DNA of 64,000 nucleotides. Source: Bacteroidales bacterium. Its GTDB lineage: Bacteria; Bacteroidota; Bacteroidia; Bacteroidales; UBA932. The position numbers and the translations under genes are program-made. Below, piece by piece: positions 35,475 to 44,786 of this stretch; positions within the stretch are counted from its first letter, which is position 1, and the number at the start of each line of letters is the position of its first letter. The notes below the pieces were generated by a model that was not told the DNA's origin, did no database searches, and was given only the letters and a program-made list of their open reading frames with translations. The stretch is taken from assembly GCA_023227835.1 (NCBI GenBank), contig JALOCI010000008.1, positions 20,788 through 84,787 of the forward strand. Reading direction: 5' to 3'.

Positions 35475-38089
35475 TTGTGTTGTGTAGCAAGTTCTGTTAA
35501 TTTGGAGACTGCAGCTGCAAGCCCTTCCGGTTTTTTCCCCCCAGCACTGGCGAAGAAGTTCTGACCTCCGCCTCCGCCGTTAATCATTGGTGCAGCCTCT
35601 CTGATATCTTTGGAAGCATTATAGCCAGCGGCTGTTAGATCTTCAGTGTACATCAGCGAAAGGTTAGCCTTTCCTTCAAACTCGCAACCGGCAACAAAAA
35701 CAGTTTTTGTCATCTCTTTGTGAATCATGAAGGCAATGTTTTTGACGAAGTCTGCCGGGTAAACCCCTGACATTGTTACAATATTCATTCCATTAATTGT
35801 AGCGGCATTGGCAATAAGGGCATCTTTCACGCGTTTTGCCTTCTCCCTCATCTCCTCTTCAAGACTCTTTTTAAGTGTTTCGTTTTCCTCTACAAGTTTT
35901 TGAATGGTCGAAACAGGGTTTGGATTGTTGTTCAGCAAACCTTTTATGGTCCTGATCATATCCTCCTGTTGTTCCATTATTCTTTCGGCATACTCGCCCG
36001 TTGTAGCCTCAATCCTTCTCACTCCGGCTGCTATGGCAGACTCTGAAAGAATTTTGAAATAACCGATGTTGCCTGTTGCTGATGTGTGTGTGCCTCCGCA
36101 AAGTTCAACAGAGCCGTTGAAACGTATGACCCTTACCTTGTCTCCGTACTTCTCTCCGAATAGTGCCATTGCACCCATCTTTCTTGCCTCATCAACCGGA
36201 ATCTCCCTCATCTCATCTTTCTGGGCATTCTCGCGGATAAGCTCATTGACCCTGTTTTCTACACGACGGATCATTGCATCGTCAATCTTTTCATAATGAG
36301 AAAAGTCAAATCTGAAATAGTTATAATTGACAAGTGACCCTTTTTGCTCAATATGGGTGCCGAGTAACTCTCTCAAAGCCTTGTGCAGTAAATGGGTTGC
36401 GGTATGGTTGTTCGCGGTTGTCTCTCTCTTTTTGATATCAATTCTGGCAGTGAAAACTGATTCCAGTGAAGCCGGAAGATTATCTGCTATATGTATGATA
36501 AGATTATTCTCCTTTATCGTATTTGTGATAGTTGTCCTTGTGCCATCAGGAGATTCGATATGTCCGGTGTCTCCCACCTGACCGCCGCTTTCAGCATAAA
36601 ACGGACTCTTGTCAAATACGAGCTGGTAGTACTCCTTGTTCTTGGTCTTTACGTTACGGTATCTGACAATCTTTACCTGCTCCTCACTCTTGTCATATCC
36701 TACAAAAACCACCCCGTTGTATGGATGAACCTCAATCCAGTCACCCTCTTCTGTCGATGTGGCATTACGGCTTCGCTCTTTCTGTTTTGCAAGTTCGTTT
36801 TCAAAGGCTGCCAGATCAATCTTGTAATCATGTTCCTTCGCAATCAGTTCACTGAGATCGATCGGAAAACCGTATGTGTCATACAGCGTGAATGCCTCTT
36901 CTCCCGAGATGACTTTGCTCTCCTTGTTTTTCTCCATCAAAGTATCCATCAGCCTGATACCCTTATCCAGTGTTCTGAGGAAGGCCTCCTCCTCCTCTCT
37001 GATTACTTTTTCTATGAGCGGCTGTTGCTTGACAAGCTCAGGATAGGCGGAACCAAGGTCATCAACCAGAGTTGGAACCAACCGACAAAGGAATGGCTGA
37101 TCCATATCGAGGAAGGTGTATGCATAACGTACCGCTCTCCTCAAAATTCTTCTTATCACATAGCCTGCCTTGACATTGGAAGGTAGTTGCCCGTCGGCGA
37201 TTGAGAAGCTTATGGCGCGTATGTGGTCGGCTATAACCCTCATTGCTACTGATACCTGTGGCGATTCAACATAGCTTTTTCCGCAAAGACGGGATATTGA
37301 GGAGATCATATTTGTAAACAGATCCGTGTCATAGTTGCTTTGTTTTCCCTGAAGTACCATACACAACCTTTCGAGTCCCATTCCGGTATCAACGTGTTTC
37401 TGAGGAAGCTGAACCAGTTCTCCGCTGGCTTTTCTGTTATATTGAATGAAAACCAGATTCCAGATTTCAATAACCAACGGATTACCTTTGTTGACAAGAG
37501 ATGCTCCGTCAATTTTTTTTCTCTCCTCATCGTTACGGATATCCACATGTATCTCGCTACATGGCCCGCAAGGACCGGTATCGCCCATCTCCCAGAAATT
37601 ATCCTTCTTGTTGCCGTTTATTATACGATCCGCAGGAAGATACTGCAACCAATAGTTGCGAGCCTCGTCATCAGCGGATATTTTATCTTCCCTGCTTCCC
37701 TCGAATACTGTAACATACAGTCTCTCCTTGTCAATTCCGTATACATTGTTGAGAAGTTCCCAGGCCCATTCGATAGCCTCTTTCTTGAAGTAATCACCAA
37801 AGCTCCAGTTGCCTAGCATTTCGAACATTGTGTGGTGATAACTGTCGTGCCCCACCTCCTCAAGGTCGTTATGCTTGCCGCTTACACGAAGGCATTTTTG
37901 TGAGTCTGTCACTCTTGTATGTTTGGCCGGGGAGTTTCCCAAAAACCAGTCTTTGAACTGGTTCATGCCTGCGTTTGTGAACATTAGCGTCGGATCGTTC
38001 TTGACAACCATCGGTGCGGATGGTACTATGGCGTGATGTTTGCTTGCAAAAAACGTCAGAAATTTATCTCGGATTTCTTTTGATGTCAT
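35471..38089 (-). CDS. alaS: Alanyl-tRNA synthetase
   Basis: Class II synthetase of 872 residues charging tRNA-Ala. The catalytic domain starts TSKEIRDKFLTFFASKHHAI. Motif regions include TLMFTNAGMNQFKD and GDTGPCGPCSEIH. The editing domain carries HTATHLLH (about 560) and CGGTH (about 665), all four zinc ligands present. The C-terminal Ala domain ends with GGGGGQNFFASAGGK. It is the first gene of a four-gene overlapping operon. Confidence 0.97.
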   Translation of the reverse strand: MTSKEIRDKFLTFFASKHHAIVPSAPMVVKNDPTLMFTNAGMNQFKDWFLGNSPAKHTRVTDSQKCLRVSGKHNDLEEVGHDSYHHTMFEMLGNWSFGDYFKKEAIEWAWELLNNVYGIDKERLYVTVFEGSREDKISADDEARNYWLQYLPADRIINGNKKDNFWEMGDTGPCGPCSEIHVDIRNDEERKKIDGASLVNKGNPLVIEIWNLVFIQYNRKASGELVQLPQKHVDTGMGLERLCMVLQGKQSNYDTDLFTNMISSISRLCGKSYVESPQVSVAMRVIADHIRAISFSIADGQLPSNVKAGYVIRRILRRAVRYAYTFLDMDQPFLCRLVPTLVDDLGSAYPELVKQQPLIEKVIREEEEAFLRTLDKGIRLMDTLMEKNKESKVISGEEAFTLYDTYGFPIDLSELIAKEHDYKIDLAAFENELAKQKERSRNATSTEEGDWIEVHPYNGVVFVGYDKSEEQVKIVRYRNVKTKNKEYYQLVFDKSPFYAESGGQVGDTGHIESPDGTRTTITNTIKENNLIIHIADNLPASLESVFTARIDIKKRETTANNHTATHLLHKALRELLGTHIEQKGSLVNYNYFRFDFSHYEKIDDAMIRRVENRVNELIRENAQKDEMREIPVDEARKMGAMALFGEKYGDKVRVIRFNGSVELCGGTHTSATGNIGYFKILSESAIAAGVRRIEATTGEYAERIMEQQEDMIRTIKGLLNNNPNPVSTIQKLVEENETLKKSLEEEMREKAKRVKDALIANAATINGMNIVTMSGVYPADFVKNIAFMIHKEMTKTVFVAGCEFEGKANLSLMYTEDLTAAGYNASKDIREAAPMINGGGGGQNFFASAGGKKPEGLAAAVSKLTELATQHK

Positions 38090-38112
38090 ATTTGGTTGGT
38101 TCTAAATGAACC

Positions 38113-38120
38113 ACAAAAAT
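38113..38120 (-). promoter_or_regulatory. Candidate -7 element for alaS operon
   Basis: Minus-strand TATTTTTG fits TAnnTTTG, 24 bases before the alaS ATG. No TTTG is seen at -33. Confidence 0.4.
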
Positions 38121-38141
38121 AGGTTTTTATTTAAAATTATT

Positions 38142-38149
38142 TAAATTTG
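38142..38149 (+). promoter_or_regulatory. Candidate -7 element for the M23 gene cluster
   Basis: Plus-strand TAAATTTG fits TAnnTTTG and lies 25 bases before ATG 38174, in the 84-base divergent gap shared with alaS. Confidence 0.42.
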
Positions 38150-38173
38150 CACAAATTTAGCCTCAATTTTTAT

Positions 38174-39136
38174 ATGCCCAAAAAACGCAGATATAAATTC
38201 AATCCGGAGACGTTGGCATACGAGATTCACAAGATACCGTTACGCGCAAAGTTTTCAAAGGGTTTTATAATATTTCTGCTCAGTATACTCACCAGCTCGG
38301 TCTATTATCTGGTGTATACGAGGTACTTCGGGCTTGAAACGCCTAAGATGATGACGCTTTTGAGGGAGTCAGAGGAGCTTACCAACAAACTTGATCTTAT
38401 GAACAAAAGGTTTAAGGAGGCTAACAACTCTCTGCTCTCGTTACAGATGCGGGATAATTATATCTACAGACCTATTTTCGGTATGGAGGAGATTCCCCTG
38501 GAGGTACGCGATGCCGGCTTCGGAGGAGTAGACAGATACTCATATCTCAAGAATTTCGACAATTCCGGAATTCTGACCAGGACAGCCGAAAATATGGATA
38601 TTCTATACAAGAAGGCGTTTGTCCAGTCTAAATCTTTCGATGAGGTTGTTTTACAGGCGAAGAATGCAGATAAACTGGCTTTGAGTGTACCTGCAATTCC
38701 TCCGGTAAATATTGCAGGACACAGAATACATTTTTCAAGTAGTTTCGGATATCGTCCGGATCCATTCAATGGTCACTACAGAATGCATTCAGGAATAGAT
38801 CTTTCAGGCCCTGTCGGAGAGCCTGTTTATGCGACGGGGAACGGAAAAGTTGTTGAAATCGGATATGACTTTTTCGGATACGGGAATTTTATTCTTGTTG
38901 ACCATGGATTTGGATACAAAACGCGCTATGCCCACCTGAAGACTAGTCTTGTTGTTATGGGCAGACAGGTAAGGAGAGGGGAGCAGATTGCATTGATGGG
39001 AAATACCGGCAGGTCAAAAGGACCACATCTCCACTATGAGGTAATCTATCAGGGACGTCCTGTAAATCCTTTGAATTACTATAACAGAGATATTAAGCCC
39101 GATGAGTTCCTCGCCATGGTGACACCTAAGGGATAA
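38174..39136 (+). CDS. M23 family metallopeptidase, membrane-anchored
   Basis: Peptidoglycan endopeptidase-type protein of 320 residues. A basic N-terminus (PKKRRYKFNPETLAYE) precedes a membrane segment (about 31-49) and a coiled region (about 60-95). The C-terminal M23 domain has the full zinc set: HSGID (His about 205), YAHL and GPHLHYEV. I start at ATG 38174; a TTG at 38147 is in frame but would add an unlikely tail. It heads a tandem pair with a similar gene 9 bases on, and probably acts on peptidoglycan in the periplasm. Confidence 0.9.
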   Translation: MPKKRRYKFNPETLAYEIHKIPLRAKFSKGFIIFLLSILTSSVYYLVYTRYFGLETPKMMTLLRESEELTNKLDLMNKRFKEANNSLLSLQMRDNYIYRPIFGMEEIPLEVRDAGFGGVDRYSYLKNFDNSGILTRTAENMDILYKKAFVQSKSFDEVVLQAKNADKLALSVPAIPPVNIAGHRIHFSSSFGYRPDPFNGHYRMHSGIDLSGPVGEPVYATGNGKVVEIGYDFFGYGNFILVDHGFGYKTRYAHLKTSLVVMGRQVRRGEQIALMGNTGRSKGPHLHYEVIYQGRPVNPLNYYNRDIKPDEFLAMVTPKG

Positions 39137-39145
39137 TAGATTGTT

Positions 39146-40102
39146 ATGAGTAAGTATAAATTCAATAAAGATCAGTTAAAATTTGTTGAGGATAAGTTGG
39201 GCATCACGGGCAAGGTCCGTGTTGTATTCAGCTATGCGCTTATCAGTGTTCTGCTTGCCGTGTTGTATTATATAGTCATAGCGCTGTTTTTCAACACCTC
39301 CAAGGAAGAACTTCTTGTGAAAGAGAACGATCTCAAGGCTCAGGAATATAAAAAAGCTGTGGAGAAGATGGAGGTCCTTGACAACGTTATTGCAAACCTT
39401 GAGGAGAGAGATAAAGAGATATACCAGAGTATATTCAAGTCAGAACCTCCTGATATTTTTCCTGTAAAAAACAGAGCCAGTCTGTATGCTCAACTGGATT
39501 CATCGTCCGACATACAACTGGTCGCTTTGACAGCCTCCAAGGTTAAGAATGCCGAGACTCTTCTTGTAGAACAAAATGCAAAGATAGAGGCGATTAAAAG
39601 TGTTTTGAGGAGCAATCCGGCGGTAAAATCGATTCCGTCAATCCTGCCTGTAAAAGGGCTGGATGTCTCACAGACCGGAGCAGGTGTCGGAAAAAGAATC
39701 CATCCTTTTTTCAAAACATCTGTTGAGCACACGGGACTTGATTTGCTGGCATCATTAGGGGCCCAGGTAATCGCTACAGCTGACGGTGTTGTTAAGGATA
39801 TTACAAAAACCGGGGATAAGGGGAGAGGCAATGTCCTTATCATTGCTCACCAGGACGGTTACATAACAAAATATGCACACTTGGGAGACATCCTGGTAAG
39901 AAAGGGGCAGCCTGTAAAACAGGGGACAGTTGTGGCCCGTGTGGGAAACAGCGGACTCTCTTTTGCTCCTCATCTGCATTATGAAGTATTACATAACGAT
40001 GATATAATGGACCCTGTGGACTATTTTTTTGCAGACCTCTCACCCGAAAAATACAGGGAGATGAAGGTTATAGCAATGAGCAGCGGTCAGTCTCTTGATT
40101 AG
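39146..40102 (+). CDS. M23 family metallopeptidase, second of tandem pair
   Basis: A 318-residue paralogue of the preceding gene with the same build: basic N-terminus (SKYKFNKDQLKFVEDKLG), membrane segment about 30-50, coiled region, and a C-terminal M23 domain. The metal motifs are intact (HTGLD, YAHL, APHLHYEV), so both copies may be active. The two share little sequence outside the M23 domain, indicating an old duplication. It is followed by a MerR-type regulator. Confidence 0.9.
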   Translation: MSKYKFNKDQLKFVEDKLGITGKVRVVFSYALISVLLAVLYYIVIALFFNTSKEELLVKENDLKAQEYKKAVEKMEVLDNVIANLEERDKEIYQSIFKSEPPDIFPVKNRASLYAQLDSSSDIQLVALTASKVKNAETLLVEQNAKIEAIKSVLRSNPAVKSIPSILPVKGLDVSQTGAGVGKRIHPFFKTSVEHTGLDLLASLGAQVIATADGVVKDITKTGDKGRGNVLIIAHQDGYITKYAHLGDILVRKGQPVKQGTVVARVGNSGLSFAPHLHYEVLHNDDIMDPVDYFFADLSPEKYREMKVIAMSSGQSLD

Positions 40103-40121
40103 TAATTAAAAATTTTCAACC

Positions 40122-40460
40122 ATGCCGTACAAAGAATTCAAAGTAGAAAAACTGTACTACACAATAGGAGAGGTGGCTGAAATCCTGGAGGAGAATACAT
40201 CTCTCGTAAGATTCTGGGCTCAGAAATTTCCGGAGTTTATCAGACCGGCAAGGAATAAGAAGGGGAACAGACTCTTCACGGCTGATGATGTGTCTAATTT
40301 TAAAGTTATACATTATCTGGTCAAGGAGAGAGGCATGACGCTTGAAGGAGCGGCCAACAGGATGAAAGACAACAAAACCGGGGTCGACAGGAGAGTCGAT
40401 GTAATCACATCTCTGAACAGTATTAAGACACGTTTGACAGAGATATCCGATTCATTGTGA
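40122..40460 (+). CDS. MerR family transcriptional regulator
   Basis: A 112-residue protein with an N-terminal winged-helix MerR domain: YYTIGEVAEILEENTSLVRF (12-31) and RPARNKKGNRLFTADDVSNF (about 41-60). The C-terminal part is short and lacks metal-binding Cys residues, so the effector is unknown. This compact MerR form, next to M23 and Nif3-like genes, is typical of Bacteroidota. Its stop overlaps the next start (TGATG). Confidence 0.88.
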   Translation: MPYKEFKVEKLYYTIGEVAEILEENTSLVRFWAQKFPEFIRPARNKKGNRLFTADDVSNFKVIHYLVKERGMTLEGAANRMKDNKTGVDRRVDVITSLNSIKTRLTEISDSL

Positions 40461-41236
40461 TGAAGGCCGGAGATATTATTGAGGTGCTGGAATCAGTAGC
40501 ACCGCCTGAAATTCAGGAGAGCTGGGATAACTCAGGGTTATCTGTGGGAGATACCGGAATGGAGGTAAAATCAGCAATTCTTGCATTGGATTGCACTGAG
40601 GATGTAATTTATGAGGCTCTGGAAACCGGCGCAAATATGATTATAACCCACCACCCTCTGATCTTTCGTGGAATTAAGAGAATCTCACCTGACACCGGTA
40701 CGGGGAGGATGCTTATGATGGCGGTAAAGGAAGATTTGGTGATATACTCTCTCCATACAAATATGGACAAGGTTATTTCCGGAGTAAGCGGCAAGATGGC
40801 TCAGAAGCTTGGTCTGGAGAATTTATCATTCCTGAAACCTGACCCGTCTGGTGAGACAGGCACCGGTCTTGTCGGAACCCTTCCTCAATCACTGAAATAT
40901 GACGAACTTGTAGTAAAAGTCAAGAATGCTTTTAATGTGAAGTGTATAAGAAGTTCTTCTGTGCCGGATGAGAGGATATCCCGGATTGCACTTTGCGGAG
41001 GGAGCGGGGCTTCATTTGCTGAAGATGCTTTCAGCTCGGGAGCTCAGGTTTATATAACAGGGGATATCTCTTATCATCATTTTTTTACGGAAAAGGGTTT
41101 TACCATAATGGATATCGGTCATTATGAAAGCGAGACAGGTGTACTCGATGTGATAAAAGATATTCTTTTAAAAAAAATGCCTACATTTGCAGTTCGCATT
41201 GCAGCGAAAAATAATAATCCCATACACTACTTTTAA
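40460..41236 (+). CDS. Nif3-like dinuclear metal centre protein
   Basis: A 258-residue protein of the Nif3/YbgI family (DUF34), with ITHHPLIFRG (metal-binding His pair near 64-73), the HTNMD motif near 96, and the C-terminal DIGHYESE block providing His and Glu. Family members bind two metals and form toroidal hexamers; biochemical role uncertain (GTP cyclohydrolase-like activity has been discussed). I start at ATG 40460, which overlaps the MerR stop; the preceding GTG is rejected. Confidence 0.9.
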   Translation: MKAGDIIEVLESVAPPEIQESWDNSGLSVGDTGMEVKSAILALDCTEDVIYEALETGANMIITHHPLIFRGIKRISPDTGTGRMLMMAVKEDLVIYSLHTNMDKVISGVSGKMAQKLGLENLSFLKPDPSGETGTGLVGTLPQSLKYDELVVKVKNAFNVKCIRSSSVPDERISRIALCGGSGASFAEDAFSSGAQVYITGDISYHHFFTEKGFTIMDIGHYESETGVLDVIKDILLKKMPTFAVRIAAKNNNPIHYF

Positions 41237-41245
41237 TAATAGATT

Positions 41246-42061
41246 ATGGCAACAGCTAAACCAAAAATCACTATTGAAACCCCTCTGGACGGAGGAACTT
41301 TCATTTCTTTGCAGAAGACTTCCAATGAGGGTGACCTCAGTATGGAGACAAAGCTGCGTCTTTTATATGACTTACAACAAACAGACAGTAAGATAGATAA
41401 GATACATCTCCTTAGAGGCGAACTTCCGCTTGAAGTTCAGGATCTTGAAGATGATATTCAGGGGCTTAGGACAAGACTTGAGAATCTGCAGATTGAACTC
41501 AAGGAGATTGAGAAGCTGCTTTCCCAGAAAAAAATCGATCTTGATAATTCAAAATCTCTTATTGAAAAATACACAAGCCAGCAAAACAATGTAAAGAACA
41601 ATCGTGAGTACGACTCTCTGACTAAAGAGATAGAGTACCAGGGTCTTGAGGTTCAGCATGCTGAAAAAATCATAAGGGAAAAGACGGTAGCACTGGCAGA
41701 AAAGAAAGAGGCAGTTGTCGCTGCACAGGAAGCAATAAAAGAGAGAGCGATAGATCTTGAGAACAAGAAGAGTGAGCTTGATTCGATTATTGCTGAAACA
41801 GCCAAGGAAGAAAAAGAACTTATAAAAAGATCTGACGAGATAGCCTCGCAGATAGACATAAGGATGCTTGCAGCCTACAAAAAGGTGCGTACAAACGCGA
41901 GGAACGGTCTTGCAGTTGTTACAGTAAGAAGGGATGCATGTGCAGGTTGTTTCAATAAGATTCCACCTCAAAGACAGATGGATATAGCTTCCAGCAAGAA
42001 GATAATTGTTTGTGAGTATTGCGGCAGAATTCTCGTAAGTGCAGACTACGAGAAGGAATAG
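41246..42061 (+). CDS. Coiled-coil zinc-ribbon protein (CT398-like)
   Basis: A 271-residue cytosolic protein. Residues about 45-215 form a long coiled coil (repeated EL/KE heptads), followed by a C4 zinc ribbon with CAGC near 234 and CEYC near 256. This is the architecture of the CT398/FlgZ-like C4-type zinc-ribbon family, found beside Nif3-like genes in many bacteria. Function unknown. The N-terminal 30 residues (ATAKPKITIETPLDGGTF) are low-complexity and extra to the family. Its stop is adjacent to the aminotransferase ATG. Confidence 0.85.
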   Translation: MATAKPKITIETPLDGGTFISLQKTSNEGDLSMETKLRLLYDLQQTDSKIDKIHLLRGELPLEVQDLEDDIQGLRTRLENLQIELKEIEKLLSQKKIDLDNSKSLIEKYTSQQNNVKNNREYDSLTKEIEYQGLEVQHAEKIIREKTVALAEKKEAVVAAQEAIKERAIDLENKKSELDSIIAETAKEEKELIKRSDEIASQIDIRMLAAYKKVRTNARNGLAVVTVRRDACAGCFNKIPPQRQMDIASSKKIIVCEYCGRILVSADYEKE

Positions 42062-43273
42062 ATGTCTCCGATGCCCTATACTCTAAGGGAACTCTTTTTC
42101 AAGCATATTGCTCAAACGTCTCCCTCTCCTTTTGGTCTTGAGATCAATAGGGCAGAGGGCGTTTTTTTATACGGAGCAGACGGCCGTAAAATTCTGGATC
42201 TGGTTTCAGGCGTGGCAGTGTCCAATATCGGTCACGCAAACAGAGAAGTTCTGGAAGCGGTGACACGCCAGGTGAATAACCATATGCATCTTATGGTTTA
42301 TGGAGAGGTTATACAGGCTCCTCAAGTGGAGCACGCAACTTTGCTTACATCATTGCTCCCTGAAAAATTAAACACAGTATATTATGTCAATTCAGGAAGC
42401 GAGGCAAATGAGGCGGCAATAAAACTGGCGAAAAGAGTTACAGGAAGAGGTGAGATTGTCAGTTGTTACAACTGTTATCACGGCAGTACCCAGGGGGTCA
42501 TGAGCCTGATGACTGACGAAGAGTTGAAACGCTCATTCAGACCTCTTATCCCGGGAGTAAGTCATATCAGATTTAATAGTGAAGAGGATCTCAAACTGAT
42601 AAACGGACGAATTGCTGCAGTTATCATTGAACCTGTACAGGGTGAAGCCGGGATTATCCCGCCCAAGCATGGATACCTGGAAGCATTAAGGAAACGATGC
42701 GATGAGGTTGGAGCCCTACTGATTTTCGATGAGATTCAGACAGGTTTCGGCAGGTGTGGACGACTTTTTGCCTTTCAGAAGTATGGAATTATACCGGATA
42801 TTATTACCTTAGCAAAAGCTTTGGGCGGTGGGATGCCATTAGGTGCTCTCGTTGCATCCGGAGAAATGATGGAGAAGTGGCAGTATAATCCGGCCCTGGG
42901 TCATATAACTACATTTGGCGGCCATCCGGTATCCTGTGCTGCGGCCCTTGCATCGTTAAAGGTGTTGTTACGTGAAGGATGGACAGATATGGTTGAAAGT
43001 AAATCTCTAAGATTTGCGGATAAGATTAAAAATCATCCCGCAGTTAAAGAGATAAGGGCATCCGGCTTATTGATGGCAGTTGAGCTTGGTCTTCCCGGAG
43101 CAGGGGAGAAAGCGGTAAGATTACTTCTTGAAGAGGATGTTATGACAGATTGGTTCCTCTCAAGCGATACTGCATTCAGAATTGCACCCCCGCTCTGCAT
43201 ATCGGAGAATGAGATAGATATGGCAGTGGAAAAGATTTTAAGAGTTTTGGATAAAATGGTATTTGAAAGATAA
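42062..43273 (+). CDS. Class III (acetylornithine-type) PLP aminotransferase
   Basis: Fold-type I PLP enzyme of 403 residues. Visible motifs are NSGSEANEAAIKLAKR (about 111-126), IIEPVQGEAGIIPPKHGYL, LIFDEIQTGFGRCG (PLP-binding Asp) and the Schiff-base Lys in ITLAKALGGGMPLGA (about 255). Acetylornithine, ornithine and related omega-aminotransferases share these, so substrate is unresolved. No arginine or lysine genes flank it; it lies between the zinc-ribbon gene and dnaB. Confidence 0.85.
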   Translation: MSPMPYTLRELFFKHIAQTSPSPFGLEINRAEGVFLYGADGRKILDLVSGVAVSNIGHANREVLEAVTRQVNNHMHLMVYGEVIQAPQVEHATLLTSLLPEKLNTVYYVNSGSEANEAAIKLAKRVTGRGEIVSCYNCYHGSTQGVMSLMTDEELKRSFRPLIPGVSHIRFNSEEDLKLINGRIAAVIIEPVQGEAGIIPPKHGYLEALRKRCDEVGALLIFDEIQTGFGRCGRLFAFQKYGIIPDIITLAKALGGGMPLGALVASGEMMEKWQYNPALGHITTFGGHPVSCAAALASLKVLLREGWTDMVESKSLRFADKIKNHPAVKEIRASGLLMAVELGLPGAGEKAVRLLLEEDVMTDWFLSSDTAFRIAPPLCISENEIDMAVEKILRVLDKMVFER

Positions 43274-43283
43274 AGGAGTTTAG

Positions 43284-44786
43284 ATGGCTAAAACACAGTT
43301 CAAAAAGAAAGAAAATCCTGATAAAGGCATAGATGTCCTTAGTCTTGAAATGGGGAAGAAACCGCCTCAGGCCATAGACATTGAGGAGGCAGTGCTTGGT
43401 GCGCTGATGCTTGAGCCGGATGCCGTGACTGATGTTGTAGACACCTTAATCCCTGAGTGTTTCTATAAAGAGAGCAACAGGAAGGTTTACTCAGCCATTG
43501 TTGCCCTGGCGACCAGACATGCTCCTGTTGATATATTCACGGTATCGGAGGAACTCAATAAAACCGGGGAGCTGGATGCAGCAGGCGGCACACTTTACCT
43601 CAGCCAGCTGAGTATGAAAATTGGTGCTGCTGCACATATTGACTACCATTCTAAGATATTACTTCAGAAATATATTCAGAGAGAGCTTATATCTATTTCA
43701 TATCAGATCCAGAGAGACTCTTTTGATGACACATTGCCTGTAGATGACCTTCTGGACTCAACACAACAGAAGATATTCACTCTTTCCGACAGGAATATGA
43801 AGAGGGATACCCAGGCCATTCAACATATCATATCTGAAGCCATTGAGGATCTGCAGAACACACAGACTCAGGCCAACGGACTGAGCGGAGTGCCTTCGGG
43901 TTATACTTCCATAGACAGGGTCACCTTAGGCTGGCAACCTTCCGATTTGGTTATTGTGGCAGCTCGTCCTTCTATGGGTAAGACTGCATTCGTACTTACA
44001 ATGGCGAGAAATATGGCTGTTGATCATAATGTTCCGGTTGCCTTTTTCTCCTTGGAGATGTCCTCTTTGCTGCTTGCAAAAAGGTTAATGATAAGTGAGA
44101 CCGGTCTGGAACCGGATAAGATCAAAGGTGGAAAGAAACTTGAGGACTACGAGTGGGAGCAGTTGAATACCAAGCTTAACAAGTTGGTAAAGGCACCTCT
44201 GTATATAGACGATACACCTTCACTCTCAATATACGAGTTCCGTTCAAAGGCAAGGAGGCTTGTTGCGAATGCAGGGGTCAAAATGATAATAATCGACTAC
44301 CTTCAGCTTATGACAGGTCCTCCCGAATTAAAGGGTATGAGGGAGCAAGAGGTTTCTGCAATTTCCAGATCACTAAAGGCTATTGCAAAAGAGCTCAACA
44401 TCCCGATCATAGCGCTTTCTCAGCTGAGCCGTGCTGTTGAAACAAGAGGCGGAACAAAGAGACCTCAGTTGAGCGACCTGCGTGAGTCTGGTGCTATCGA
44501 GCAGGATGCGGATATCGTAATGTTCATCCACAGACCGGACTATTATGCTTCATCAGAGGAGCATCCGGAACTGGTAGGATTGACAGATATAATTATTGCT
44601 AAACACAGAAATGGTGAAGTCAGGGATGTCCAGATGAAATTCCGCCACTCGGAGGTAAGATTTGTGGATTCCACCGATGCCAAACTTGATATGGATGTTT
44701 TTTCTAATGACAGAATAGAGACATTCTCTTCAAAGATGAACGGAGCGGAGTTTATGTCCAACTCAGACTTTGACAAGGATTTTTAA
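43284..44786 (+). CDS. dnaB: Replicative DNA helicase
   Basis: Hexameric 5'-3' helicase of 500 residues. The N-terminal DnaB domain begins at PPQAIDIEEAVLGALMLEPD (about 28-47), and the RecA-like domain carries Walker A ARPSMGKTAF (about 228-237), Walker B IIIDYLQLM (about 335) and the DLRESGAIEQDAD and RNG motifs. No intein. AAGGAGTT lies 6 bases before the start. Its stop directly abuts the next ATG. Confidence 0.97.
   Translation: MAKTQFKKKENPDKGIDVLSLEMGKKPPQAIDIEEAVLGALMLEPDAVTDVVDTLIPECFYKESNRKVYSAIVALATRHAPVDIFTVSEELNKTGELDAAGGTLYLSQLSMKIGAAAHIDYHSKILLQKYIQRELISISYQIQRDSFDDTLPVDDLLDSTQQKIFTLSDRNMKRDTQAIQHIISEAIEDLQNTQTQANGLSGVPSGYTSIDRVTLGWQPSDLVIVAARPSMGKTAFVLTMARNMAVDHNVPVAFFSLEMSSLLLAKRLMISETGLEPDKIKGGKKLEDYEWEQLNTKLNKLVKAPLYIDDTPSLSIYEFRSKARRLVANAGVKMIIIDYLQLMTGPPELKGMREQEVSAISRSLKAIAKELNIPIIALSQLSRAVETRGGTKRPQLSDLRESGAIEQDADIVMFIHRPDYYASSEEHPELVGLTDIIIAKHRNGEVRDVQMKFRHSEVRFVDSTDAKLDMDVFSNDRIETFSSKMNGAEFMSNSDFDKDF

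Noticed and set aside
36491..37186. Plus-strand ORF of 231 residues
   Set aside because: It lies entirely antisense to alaS, is Cys/Leu-rich without family features, and alaS is complete on the other strand.
37340..37816. Plus-strand ORF of 158 residues
   Set aside because: Antisense shadow of the alaS catalytic domain.
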